12,984 bases of DNA, from positions 1-12,984 of the forward strand of contig DASQXE010000073.1 in assembly GCA_035639875.1 (NCBI GenBank), read 5' to 3'. Numbering within the stretch: the first letter of the stretch is position 1; every line of letters starts with the position of its first letter. The notes under the pieces are model-generated. The model ran no database searches. It was not told the DNA's origin and worked only from the letters and a program-made list of their open reading frames with translations. Shown here in pieces: positions 7,736 to 12,984 of the stretch. Source of the DNA: JAIBJP01 sp035639875. GTDB lineage: Bacteria; Actinomycetota; Thermoleophilia; Gaiellales; Gaiellaceae. Made by a program: the position numbers and the translations under genes.

Positions 7736-8236
7736 TCAGCTATCCGCGTGGCGAGGACCTGGCGCCGGCGGGACGATCTTCGCACGAGCGACGCCGCCGT
7801 AGTCGGCAACCGCGTCATCGACGTTGAACAGCGCCCCGAAGCGTCGCTGCGCCCGCTGGCCGGCGTCGAAGACACCGATCTGATTCGTATCGGGATAGAC
7901 GCTGATGTTCGGCCCTTCCATCTCGCTGATCATCAGAACGCGGACTGGGCCATCGCTGTCGTTTCGATACCCGTGCGCGCCACGCTCGCCGCGCGGAAAC
8001 GCGACGACTTCTCCCTCGGGGAGTTCTTCCCAGCCCGCGGCCGTCCGGAGCTTCACGCGCCCGCGGAGCACGATGAGGAGCTCTTCCCGCTGGAAGTGGT
8101 AATGGAAGACCATCTCATCGCCGGGCTGGAGCTCATAGACGCTCGCGCCGAGATGCTCGGCGCCGGCCGCCTCGGCGACCCTCGCAGCGAGAATCCCGTC
8201 TCCACCAACCGTCAGCGGGTCGTCGAGGTTGCTCAC
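7736..8236 (-). CDS. Metal-binding type cupin protein
   Basis: The 166-residue cupin has both classical motifs. Motif 1 is HYHFQREELLIVLRG (H45, H47, E51 or E52, G59). Motif 2 is GEVVAFPRGERGAHGYRN (G75, P81, G83, H88, N92). The three His and one Glu give a complete metal site. A tail of about 60 residues follows, containing SEMEGPNISVYPDTNQIGVFDAG. Related actinobacterial cupins share this extension, but I know of no proven function. The GTG start at 8236 lies six bases behind a TAAGCT box, as expected for a leaderless mRNA, and no Shine-Dalgarno sequence is seen. The gene is divergent from the arginase-like gene, with only 23 bases between start codons. The lipoprotein gene follows 69 bases downstream. 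Confidence 0.85.
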   Translation of the reverse strand: MSNLDDPLTVGGDGILAARVAEAAGAEHLGASVYELQPGDEMVFHYHFQREELLIVLRGRVKLRTAAGWEELPEGEVVAFPRGERGAHGYRNDSDGPVRVLMISEMEGPNISVYPDTNQIGVFDAGQRAQRRFGALFNVDDAVADYGGVARAKIVPPAPGPRHADS

Positions 8237-8259
8237 ACGGGGAGCTTAGATACGGAGCG
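8237..8259. promoter_or_regulatory. 23-base divergent start region with overlapping -10 boxes
   Basis: On the minus strand TAAGCT (8243-8248) lies six bases before the cupin GTG. On the plus strand the best -10-like box is TAGATA (8247-8252), seven bases before the arginase-like ATG, and a weak GGAG (8254-8257) lies two bases before that ATG. The two boxes overlap by two bases, so polymerase could serve only one direction at a time, and any -35 contacts would fall inside the opposite coding sequence. The minus-strand box is well supported, the plus-strand box less so. Confidence 0.4.
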
Positions 8260-9201
8260 ATGCGAACTCGCCTCCGGCTGATCGCTGTTCCCTTCCACGC
8301 CGCCCAGCGGGGCGTGGCGATGGGGAAAGGCCCGGTCGCGCTGCTGGAGTCCCATGATCTCGCGGAGCGGCTGCGCGGGGGCGGCTACGACGTCGACGCG
8401 GTAGAGGTTCCTGATCCTGTGGCGAAGGATCGCGAGATCGGCCGGAGCTTTGAGATCGCTCGCCTCGTGGCCGAGGAATCCGCTGCGGCCGTCCAGGCGG
8501 GCTGCCTGCCCGTTGTGCTTGCGGGCAACTGCAACAGCGCGCTGGGCACGACGGCCGCCCTCGACGTCGACCGGCTCGGCGTGCTCTGGTTCGATGCGCA
8601 CGCCGATTTCGACGTCCCTGAGGACAACCTGTCCGGTTTCTTCGACGTCATGGCGCTCTCGACGCTGACCGGCGCCTGCTGGGCAGCCCTCCGGCGGACG
8701 ATTCCCGGCTTCCACGAGATCGCCGAGGATCGTGTCGTCCTCGTCGGCGTCCGTGACCTCGAGCCCTACCAGCGCGATCGGCTCGAGCGCTCCTCCCTCA
8801 ATGTCGCACCCGGGGGCGAAGCACGTATCGCGGCGGTCGAAGAGACAGCGCTCCGGTACCTCAAAGCGCTCGCTGCACGAGTCGAGGCCCTCTACGTCCA
8901 CGTCGACTTCGACTCGCTCGACGAGTCGTACGGCCGTGCCAATGAGTACGCGGCGCCGTTCGGGCTGCGCGTCGGGCAGCTCGTCCGGATCGTCGCTGCA
9001 GCCAGCGCTCGCCTGCCTGTCGCCGCCCTCGCCTTCACTGCATACGACCCGACGCTTGACGAGGATGGGCGTTTTGCGACGGTCGCCGTCCGCTTGATCG
9101 AGGAGGTCGTCCGTGCAGCCGTCCCGACGACCAGCAGAGAGGAGAAATCGGGGAGCGGCACCTACGGCGCGGGCAGCGACTCGACGACCTCGACGAGCTG
9201 A
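8260..9201 (+). CDS. Arginase/agmatinase-fold protein with altered active site
   Basis: The 313-residue protein is of the ureohydrolase fold, whose members hydrolyse guanidino compounds with two Mn ions. The central motif is intact, FDAHADFD at 111-118 (D112, H114, D116), and so is VDFDSLDE at 215-222 (D216, D218). The first metal motif, normally GGDHS, reads AGNCNS (88-93), so the usual His ligand is Asn or Cys. The substrate loop normally GNxHGMP reads SGFFDVMA (125-132). The Glu that holds the guanidinium group (ExNP) is replaced in FTAYDP (259-264). It is therefore not a typical arginase. It may be a subfamily with another substrate or single-metal use, or lack this activity. The C-terminal tail, rich in Ser, Thr and Gly, overlaps the 3' end of the convergent anti-sigma-like gene. 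It starts 23 bases from the divergent cupin. Confidence 0.82.
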   Translation: MRTRLRLIAVPFHAAQRGVAMGKGPVALLESHDLAERLRGGGYDVDAVEVPDPVAKDREIGRSFEIARLVAEESAAAVQAGCLPVVLAGNCNSALGTTAALDVDRLGVLWFDAHADFDVPEDNLSGFFDVMALSTLTGACWAALRRTIPGFHEIAEDRVVLVGVRDLEPYQRDRLERSSLNVAPGGEARIAAVEETALRYLKALAARVEALYVHVDFDSLDESYGRANEYAAPFGLRVGQLVRIVAAASARLPVAALAFTAYDPTLDEDGRFATVAVRLIEEVVRAAVPTTSREEKSGSGTYGAGSDSTTSTS

Positions 9202-10496
9202 CTGCGATTCAGGTCTCCGGCCACCGTTATGACGAGATCGGGCGTGACGAGCCAGAGATGCGGAACGACGCGCGGGTCGAGCACGAGCTGTGCCCGAGTG
9301 CCCGCAAGGGCTCCACGGGTAAGCGTGACGACGGTGGAACGAAGATTGATCCCCTCGATTCCGAGCGGATCGCGCCAGCGCTCGTCTCGCGGGCCCCGCG
9401 CGCGCGAGGTGACGACGAATTTGTCGAACCCGCGCCGATAAGCAAGCGCTGCGACGTCGCGGGATGGCGGGTTCGCTCCGCCGGCTCCGGTCGACGGCGC
9501 GCGTCGGGCGACGGCGACCTCAGCGAGCTGGTAGCCCGTCGGGATGCGCGCCGGGACCGGCGGCGAATATCCGACCGTCGACCGAGCGTCGTCGAGGGGC
9601 ATGCGTCGGAAGCCGCCGTCGGTCCGGAGGACCTCCGCGTGTTTCGGAAAGCGGATCGAGAAGGCAGCTGGGGACAGCGTCGCGGGCGCCTTCAAATCGA
9701 CGATGCGAAGCTCGCTCCGAAAATGGCCGCCAAGAGTCGCGACGGCTCTGAGCGGAAAGCCGGTCTCCTGGTCGACGGTGATGTCGAGCCGGTCGACGTC
9801 CGGGTACACGCGGTTCGGACGCACCGGAACGACGACGCGCCACGCCTGTGCGCCGCCGTAGTCGATCTCGTCCACTCGCGGGTCGTGGGCGGCGAGCAAA
9901 GCGCGTACGACGGCGCCGAGCTCTCGTCCGAGCACGGAATCGGAAGGTCCCGGGTCCGGCGGCCCCGGGGCAAGCCCGCTCCGAACGGCATAGAACCGTC
10001 CGGCACCGAGTGAGGCAGACGTCGTGATCGCCCGCTCGACCCCGGTGCGAGTGTCGTAAGCGAGGTCGCCGGTCCCGCCCAGCACGGTGAGGCGAAAATC
10101 GCCCCGTGCCGTATTTGCGAACCGCCACCGTTCCGTCTCCACCTTTCCGGTGCGGGAATCGAGCGCGCGATAGACGATTTCCCCCGCCACCGCCTGCTCT
10201 TTCATGAGGGCGGCGGCCACCCGCTCCTTCACCTCGGCTGCGCTCGCCTCCCCGGTGGTCCGGAGTTGCAGGAGCGCAATCGCGACGGCAACCACGACAG
10301 CGACAACGACCCCGGCGGCGGCCCGAAGGGTCCAGCGAGCCGCGACCGATTGTGGTCCAACTCCTTGCCGGCGGAAGGAGACTTCGTCTGTGACGAGCGC
10401 GTCGATCTTCGCCCAGAAATCTGGCCGGTGCTCGGGAATCGGGAGTTGCGCGATCGCCTGGGCGATTAGCGCATCTCGCTCGCGGTTGCCCTTCAC
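9162..10496 (-). CDS. Membrane-anchored anti-sigma-like protein with LolA/MucB-like outer domain
   Basis: The 444-residue protein has a cytoplasmic N-terminus (about 1-55, with LPIPEHRPDFWAKIDALV), one membrane segment at about 56-78 (rich in Val and Ala), and a large extracytoplasmic part. The outer part resembles LolA/MucB-type beta domains (about 85-300), followed by a stretch like DUF4367 (about 305-444, with ARIPTGYQLAEVAV and ending LVEVVESLPAP). Its place directly behind an ECF sigma gene, with a GTGA overlap, indicates that it binds and restrains that sigma factor and senses something outside the membrane. The usual zinc anti-sigma motif (HxxxCxxC) is absent, so the sigma-binding part is of another type. 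The GTG start is chosen for the overlap. The last 40 bases overlap the convergent arginase-like gene. Confidence 0.82.
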   Translation of the reverse strand: MKGNRERDALIAQAIAQLPIPEHRPDFWAKIDALVTDEVSFRRQGVGPQSVAARWTLRAAAGVVVAVVVAVAIALLQLRTTGEASAAEVKERVAAALMKEQAVAGEIVYRALDSRTGKVETERWRFANTARGDFRLTVLGGTGDLAYDTRTGVERAITTSASLGAGRFYAVRSGLAPGPPDPGPSDSVLGRELGAVVRALLAAHDPRVDEIDYGGAQAWRVVVPVRPNRVYPDVDRLDITVDQETGFPLRAVATLGGHFRSELRIVDLKAPATLSPAAFSIRFPKHAEVLRTDGGFRRMPLDDARSTVGYSPPVPARIPTGYQLAEVAVARRAPSTGAGGANPPSRDVAALAYRRGFDKFVVTSRARGPRDERWRDPLGIEGINLRSTVVTLTRGALAGTRAQLVLDPRVVPHLWLVTPDLVITVAGDLNRSQLVEVVESLPAP

Positions 10497-11065
10497 GACG
10501 CCTCCCCCTCGCTCTCGAGAATGCGCCTGAGCGTCGGCCGCGCGCGGTTCAGTCGCGAGGCGACGGTGCCGACCGGAACGCCGAGAACGTGAGCGGCATC
10601 CGCGTACGACAGTCCTCCTCCGTCGACGAGGAGGACCGCTGCCCGTTCCTCGAGCGGTAGGCTCATCAGCGCGACGACGAACGCGCTTCGACCCACGACC
10701 GTCTCGGCGATATCCGGCCCGCCTGCCCGGGGATCGCGCAGGTCCTCGACGGAAATCGTCGCCTCTTTGGGCGCCGCCCGCGTACGGCGGCGTTCGTCGA
10801 GGCAGGCGTTATACGCGATCCGATAGAGCCAGGTTGCGAGCGAGGATTCACCGCGGAAGCCGGGCAGCGCCCGGAAGGCCTTGAGGTAGGCGTCCTGCAG
10901 AACGTCCTCCGCGCGGTCGCGATCGGGAATGAGGCGGAAGACGAGGCCGCGAAGGGCACGGTCGTGGTATCGGAGCAGGGCAGTGAACGCCTGCGCATCG
11001 CCGCGCCTCGCGCGAGCGATGACCGGCCCGAGCTTCGGATCCGGGTCGCCATCGGCCTTGCGCAC
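10493..11065 (-). CDS. ECF (group 4) RNA polymerase sigma factor
   Basis: The 190-residue protein has the two-domain ECF layout. Region 2 is at about 27-94, with DRDRAEDVLQDAYLKAFRALPGF (written here as DRAEDVLQDAYLKAF) and TWLYRIAYNACLDERRR. A linker of about 35 residues follows. Region 4 is at about 131-183, with LPLEERAAVLL and the helix-turn-helix SYADAAHVLGVPVGTVASRL. It directs polymerase to a small set of promoters and is presumably held by the product of the next gene, whose start overlaps its stop (GTGA, 10493-10496). The GTG at 11065 lies 54 bases after the stop of the small secreted protein gene, with only a weak GAGG nearby, which is itself inside a 9-bp inverted repeat. Confidence 0.93.
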   Translation of the reverse strand: MRKADGDPDPKLGPVIARARRGDAQAFTALLRYHDRALRGLVFRLIPDRDRAEDVLQDAYLKAFRALPGFRGESSLATWLYRIAYNACLDERRRTRAAPKEATISVEDLRDPRAGGPDIAETVVGRSAFVVALMSLPLEERAAVLLVDGGGLSYADAAHVLGVPVGTVASRLNRARPTLRRILESEGEAS

Positions 11066-11116
11066 TCGCCTCGCTACAACGACCGTGCCTTCGGAACCTG
11101 CTCGGACGCGAGGCGA
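11066..11116 (-). promoter_or_regulatory. 9-bp RNA stem covering the sigma factor start
   Basis: In minus-strand RNA, TCGCCTCGC (11116-11108) begins three bases after the TGA of the secreted-protein gene, and its exact complement GCGAGGCGA (11074-11066) ends directly against the sigma GTG. The loop is 33 bases. The right arm holds the only Shine-Dalgarno-like bases (GAGG). A ribosome ending at the TGA would cover the left arm and free the sigma start, so sigma translation would depend on translation of the upstream gene. The inverted repeat is seen directly and the mechanism is inferred. Confidence 0.5.
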
Positions 11117-11119
11117 CGA

Positions 11120-11566
11120 TCAGCCGCGGACGAGGGTCCCGTTCTCCACATGGAAGCGGTAGACGACAGACCAGCCGATCGACGGCGTGACGAGAAGCTG
11201 AAGTCGGACACGCTCCGGCACGTCCGTCGCTATGCCGAGGCGCATTGAGTGCGGTCCCCGAACGACGTACCAAAAGAAACCGTTGCGTTCACCTACGACG
11301 AGCGGCTGCCCAAGTCTCTCCCAGGTGCCGTCGCGACGCGCGTACGCGGCTACCTTCACCGTCGCGCTGGGCGCGCTCGCATCCGACCCTTTGACGGCGG
11401 TCACGCTCACCCGGAACCCATCGGCCGTCGACCGCGCGATGACTGCGGTCGACGTCGCATTCGTGGCGGCGAGGCTTGACGCGAGCACCGTTCCCACGGC
11501 GACCGTGGCGGCAAGTGCAGCCACGGCTGCGAGCCGGACGCCCTTCTTGCTCATCAAGGCTTTCAT
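11120..11566 (-). CDS. Small secreted protein preceding ECF sigma operon
   Basis: The 148-residue protein has a signal peptide: basic MKALMSKKGVR, a hydrophobic stretch at about 12-33 and a likely cut near LASSLAAT. There is no lipobox Cys, so it is exported freely or remains anchored by the uncut peptide. The mature part of about 110 residues looks like one beta sandwich (VRLQLLVTPSIGWSVVYRFHV). No family is recognised. The start at 11566 is set by AAGGAG four bases upstream, and an ATG four codons later has no such site. The gene leads the operon with the sigma and anti-sigma genes. It may be the signal or a partner for the outer domain of the anti-sigma protein, which is inference from position. 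Its upstream region and first three codons recur inverted at the right end of the window. Confidence 0.75.
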   Translation of the reverse strand: MKALMSKKGVRLAAVAALAATVAVGTVLASSLAATNATSTAVIARSTADGFRVSVTAVKGSDASAPSATVKVAAYARRDGTWERLGQPLVVGERNGFFWYVVRGPHSMRLGIATDVPERVRLQLLVTPSIGWSVVYRFHVENGTLVRG

Positions 11567-11706
11567 TGCACTCCTTCCCTACGGCGGCACGGGACTCGGT
11601 TTGTCCCTGGTGCGCTGTTAGACGAGCGAAAGGCGGTCATCACTTCGCGCGCGCGATGCTCTCGATGGCCTCGTTACGCAGCCCCGAGGCAGGCCGGTCC
11701 GCAGCC
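11556..11706 (-). repeat. Left copy of diverged inverted repeat
   Basis: Read on the minus strand, this segment matches 12841-12984 on the plus strand at roughly 85% identity by eye, with a few small gaps. It covers the upstream region, ribosome binding site and first 11 bases of the secreted-protein gene. Identity is complete from CTCGTCTAAC through CACCAGG and from GGGAAGGAG through the ATGAAAGCCTT. In between, differences are scattered. The end of the repeat away from the gene carries an open frame ending NEAIESIARAK-stop, possibly the tail of a lost gene. Confidence 0.75.
11617..11646 (-). promoter_or_regulatory. Candidate ECF-type promoter of secreted protein/sigma operon
   Basis: On the minus strand CGTCTAAC (11624-11617) resembles ECF -10 elements (CGTC, TCTAA). 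GAAGTG (11646-11641) lies 16 bases upstream as a possible -35. Both are kept in the inverted copy near 12895-12923 (15-base spacing), and the bases from the box through AGCGCACCAGG are identical there. The start codon is 50 bases downstream, preceded by AAGGAG (11571-11576). Assignment to the sigma factor of the same operon is inference. Confidence 0.4.
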
Positions 11707-11731
11707 GCCGTCAAGCTTCCTCAGTTCTTCC

Positions 11732-12901
11732 ATGCCTGATGGCAAACGTATGAACGCGCCGGACGAGCCACACCGAAGCGGAGCCGGATTGGCGCGGGCG
11801 GGTCGCGGAAAAGACTGGAGGATCGTCGCCGTGCTCGCGGTGACCGAGACGGTTTCCTGGGGCGTTCTCTACTACGCCTTCGCCGTCTTCCTCGTGCCCA
11901 TGCAGCGGGAGTTGGGCTGGTCGAAGGGCGAGCTCACGGGCGCGTTCTCGCTTGCGCTCGCGACGGCGGCCCTGGCGGCCTTCCCCGTGGGCCGCTGGCT
12001 CGACCGCCACGGCCCGCGCTCACTGATGACCCTCGGGTCTTTGCTCGGGGCGCTGCTCGTCTTCGCCTGGTCTCAGGTGCACGAGCTCTTGATCTTCTAT
12101 GTGATCTGGATCGGGCTCGGTGCGGCGATGGCCTGCGTCCTCTACGAGGCTGCCTTCACGGTCGTGACGAAGTGGTTCGGCGAGCAGCGACGCCGGGCGT
12201 TGACGACCGTGACGTTGGTCGGAGGGCTCGCCAGCTTCGTATTCTCACCGCTCTCCAACTGGCTGATCCACGCCCAGGGCTGGCGCGGCGCCCTCATCGC
12301 GCTGGCGATCGTCCTCGCCGCCGTGACGGTGCCGTTGCACGCGCTTCTTCCGCGTGCCGCGCCGATCGCGCCCGCGCCAACATCGGAAAGTGCTTCGATC
12401 GCCCCTGCGCCTCCACAGCACGGGGGACGGCTGGAGGATGCACTCGGCGAGCCCGCTTTCTGGTCGCTGACGGCCGCCTTCGTACTGAGCTCGTTCGCCA
12501 TCTCGGCGCTCGCCGTCCACCTGATCCCCTATCTGCTCGAGCGCGGCCAGAGCGCGAGCTTCGCCGCCGCTGCGGCCGGGCTCATGGGGCTCATGCAAGT
12601 CCCGGGCCGCCTCATCTTCGCCGGTGCGGGACGATTCATGCCGCGTCGCTACGAGGCCGCGGCGGTCTTCCTCCTGCAAGGGCTCGGCATCGCTACCCTC
12701 GCGGCGTCCGCTACGGGAGGCGTCATCCTCGCGGCGGTCTCCCTCTTCGGCCTCGGGAACGGCATGGCAACGCTTGTGCGAGCGACGGCGATCGCCGACG
12801 CCTACGGAGCTTCTCGATACGGCAGCATCGCTGGCGTGGCGGCGGCGGACCGCCCTGCCTCGCGACTGCGTAATCACCCGAGAGCATCGCGCGCGAAGTG
12901 A
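11732..12901 (+). CDS. MFS transporter, 3' end replaced (about 10 of 12 membrane segments)
   Basis: The protein is a major facilitator superfamily transporter of 389 residues. Visible are the loop after segment 2 with the family signature GRWLDRHGPRSL (about 88-99), paired membrane segments, a central hydrophilic loop with many Ala, Pro and Ser (about 205-235), and segments 7-10 ending LFGLGNGMATLVRATAIADAYG. After RYGSIAGVAA, where segment 11 should begin, the sequence becomes hydrophilic (ADRPASRLRNHPRASRAK-stop). The change falls where the inverted repeat starts (about 12838). The last two segments are lost, so the transporter is probably non-functional. The substrate is unknown. The start could be ATG 11732 or 11750, and neither has a Shine-Dalgarno sequence. 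The 165-base gap before it (11567-11731) holds the left repeat and the promoter of the opposite gene. Confidence 0.8.
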   Translation: MPDGKRMNAPDEPHRSGAGLARAGRGKDWRIVAVLAVTETVSWGVLYYAFAVFLVPMQRELGWSKGELTGAFSLALATAALAAFPVGRWLDRHGPRSLMTLGSLLGALLVFAWSQVHELLIFYVIWIGLGAAMACVLYEAAFTVVTKWFGEQRRRALTTVTLVGGLASFVFSPLSNWLIHAQGWRGALIALAIVLAAVTVPLHALLPRAAPIAPAPTSESASIAPAPPQHGGRLEDALGEPAFWSLTAAFVLSSFAISALAVHLIPYLLERGQSASFAAAAAGLMGLMQVPGRLIFAGAGRFMPRRYEAAAVFLLQGLGIATLAASATGGVILAAVSLFGLGNGMATLVRATAIADAYGASRYGSIAGVAAADRPASRLRNHPRASRAK

Positions 12902-12923
12902 ATAGCGCTCCCGCTCGTCTAAC
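12895..12923 (+). promoter_or_regulatory. Candidate ECF-type promoter, right copy
   Basis: GAAGTG (12895-12900) and CGTCTAAC (12916-12923) are 15 bases apart and match the elements upstream of the left secreted-protein gene. AAGGAG at 12964-12969 precedes the ATG at 12974 by four bases, the same spacing as in the left copy. The -35 candidate overlaps the stop of the truncated MFS frame. Confidence 0.4.
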
Positions 12924-12973
12924 AGCGCACCAGGCACGAACCGAGTCGCGTGCCGCAGCAGGGAAGGAGTGCA

Positions 12974-12984
12974 ATGAAAGCCTT
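12974..12984 (+). CDS. Start of a second copy of the small secreted protein gene, cut by window edge
   Basis: Only ATG AAA GCC TT is in view (Met-Lys-Ala-). These bases and the ribosome binding site are identical to those of the gene at 11120-11566, on the opposite strand. With the conserved upstream region, this makes a paralogue beginning here very likely. Whether a second sigma/anti-sigma pair follows cannot be seen. Confidence 0.55.

Larger units (their letters stand above)
12841..12984 (+). repeat. Right copy of diverged inverted repeat
   Basis: This is the inverted counterpart of 11556-11706 and runs to the window edge, so its full length is unknown. It includes the last codons and stop of the truncated MFS frame, the CGTCTAAC box, the AAGGAG site and the start of a second secreted-protein gene. 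The copies differ at scattered positions and by small indels, so this is an old duplication or a sequence from a related strain, not a simple assembly fold-back of identical sequence. Confidence 0.75.

Noticed and set aside
11674..11733. A 19-codon minus-strand reading frame, MEELRKLDGGCGPACLGAA, resembling a tiny peptide precursor with a GG motif and two Cys
   Set aside because: No ribosome binding site. In the inverted copy the matching bases change amino acids in this frame and no ATG is kept, so there is no sign of selection as a peptide.
1..12984. tRNA, rRNA, CRISPR array, transposase or phage attachment site
   Set aside because: No cloverleaf-like sequences, regularly spaced direct repeats, recombinase proteins or tRNA-linked repeats were recognised by eye in either strand.

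Overview
The window comes from a high-GC bacterium, most likely an actinomycete (Actinomycetota). The signs are GC-rich third codon positions, many GTG starts, several genes whose start codon lies 6 bases after a TANNNT-type -10 box (leaderless layout), and a class III cyclase-ATPase-TPR protein of a kind common in that phylum. Thermoleophilia/Gaiellales is a guess from protein style only. No rRNA, tRNA, CRISPR array or transposase was seen. The window is almost fully coding, and the longest gene-free gaps are about 180 and 165 bases.

Layout. (1) 3-674, plus: the 3' part of a conserved hypothetical exported protein, followed by a TauE/SafE-type permease (692-1588). (2) 1585-6427, minus: a compact operon read from right to left. 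It encodes a 1087-residue zinc-ribbon/class III cyclase/ATPase/TPR protein, a PfkB-family sugar kinase (6-base gap) and a two-domain VOC (glyoxalase-fold) protein (7-base gap). A good sigma-70 promoter lies just before the cyclase. (3) 6606-8259: a small cupin (plus), then a lipoprotein and a second cupin (both minus). (4) 8260-9201, plus: an arginase-fold protein with altered active-site residues, divergent from the second cupin with only 23 bases between start codons. (5) 9162-11566, minus: a three-gene signalling unit of small secreted protein, ECF sigma factor and membrane-bound anti-sigma-like protein. (6) 11732-12901, plus: an MFS transporter whose last two membrane segments are missing. 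(7) 12841-12984: an inverted, diverged copy of the upstream region and first codons of the small secreted protein gene, so a second copy of that gene starts at 12974 and leaves the window.

How it fits together. The most interesting part is 9162-12984. The secreted-protein, sigma and anti-sigma genes look chained in translation. A 9-bp inverted repeat fills the gap between the secreted-protein stop and the sigma GTG and would hide the sigma start, while sigma and anti-sigma share a GTGA overlap. The upstream region of the operon is repeated, with conserved islands at a CGTCTAAC box and at the ribosome binding site/start, in front of a second copy. This suggests an ECF sigma factor controlling its own operon and a paralogue. 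The MFS gene between the copies is cut off where the repeat begins. Elsewhere, convergent neighbours repeatedly end inside each other: two pairs share a 4-base stop overlap and a third overlaps by 40 bases.
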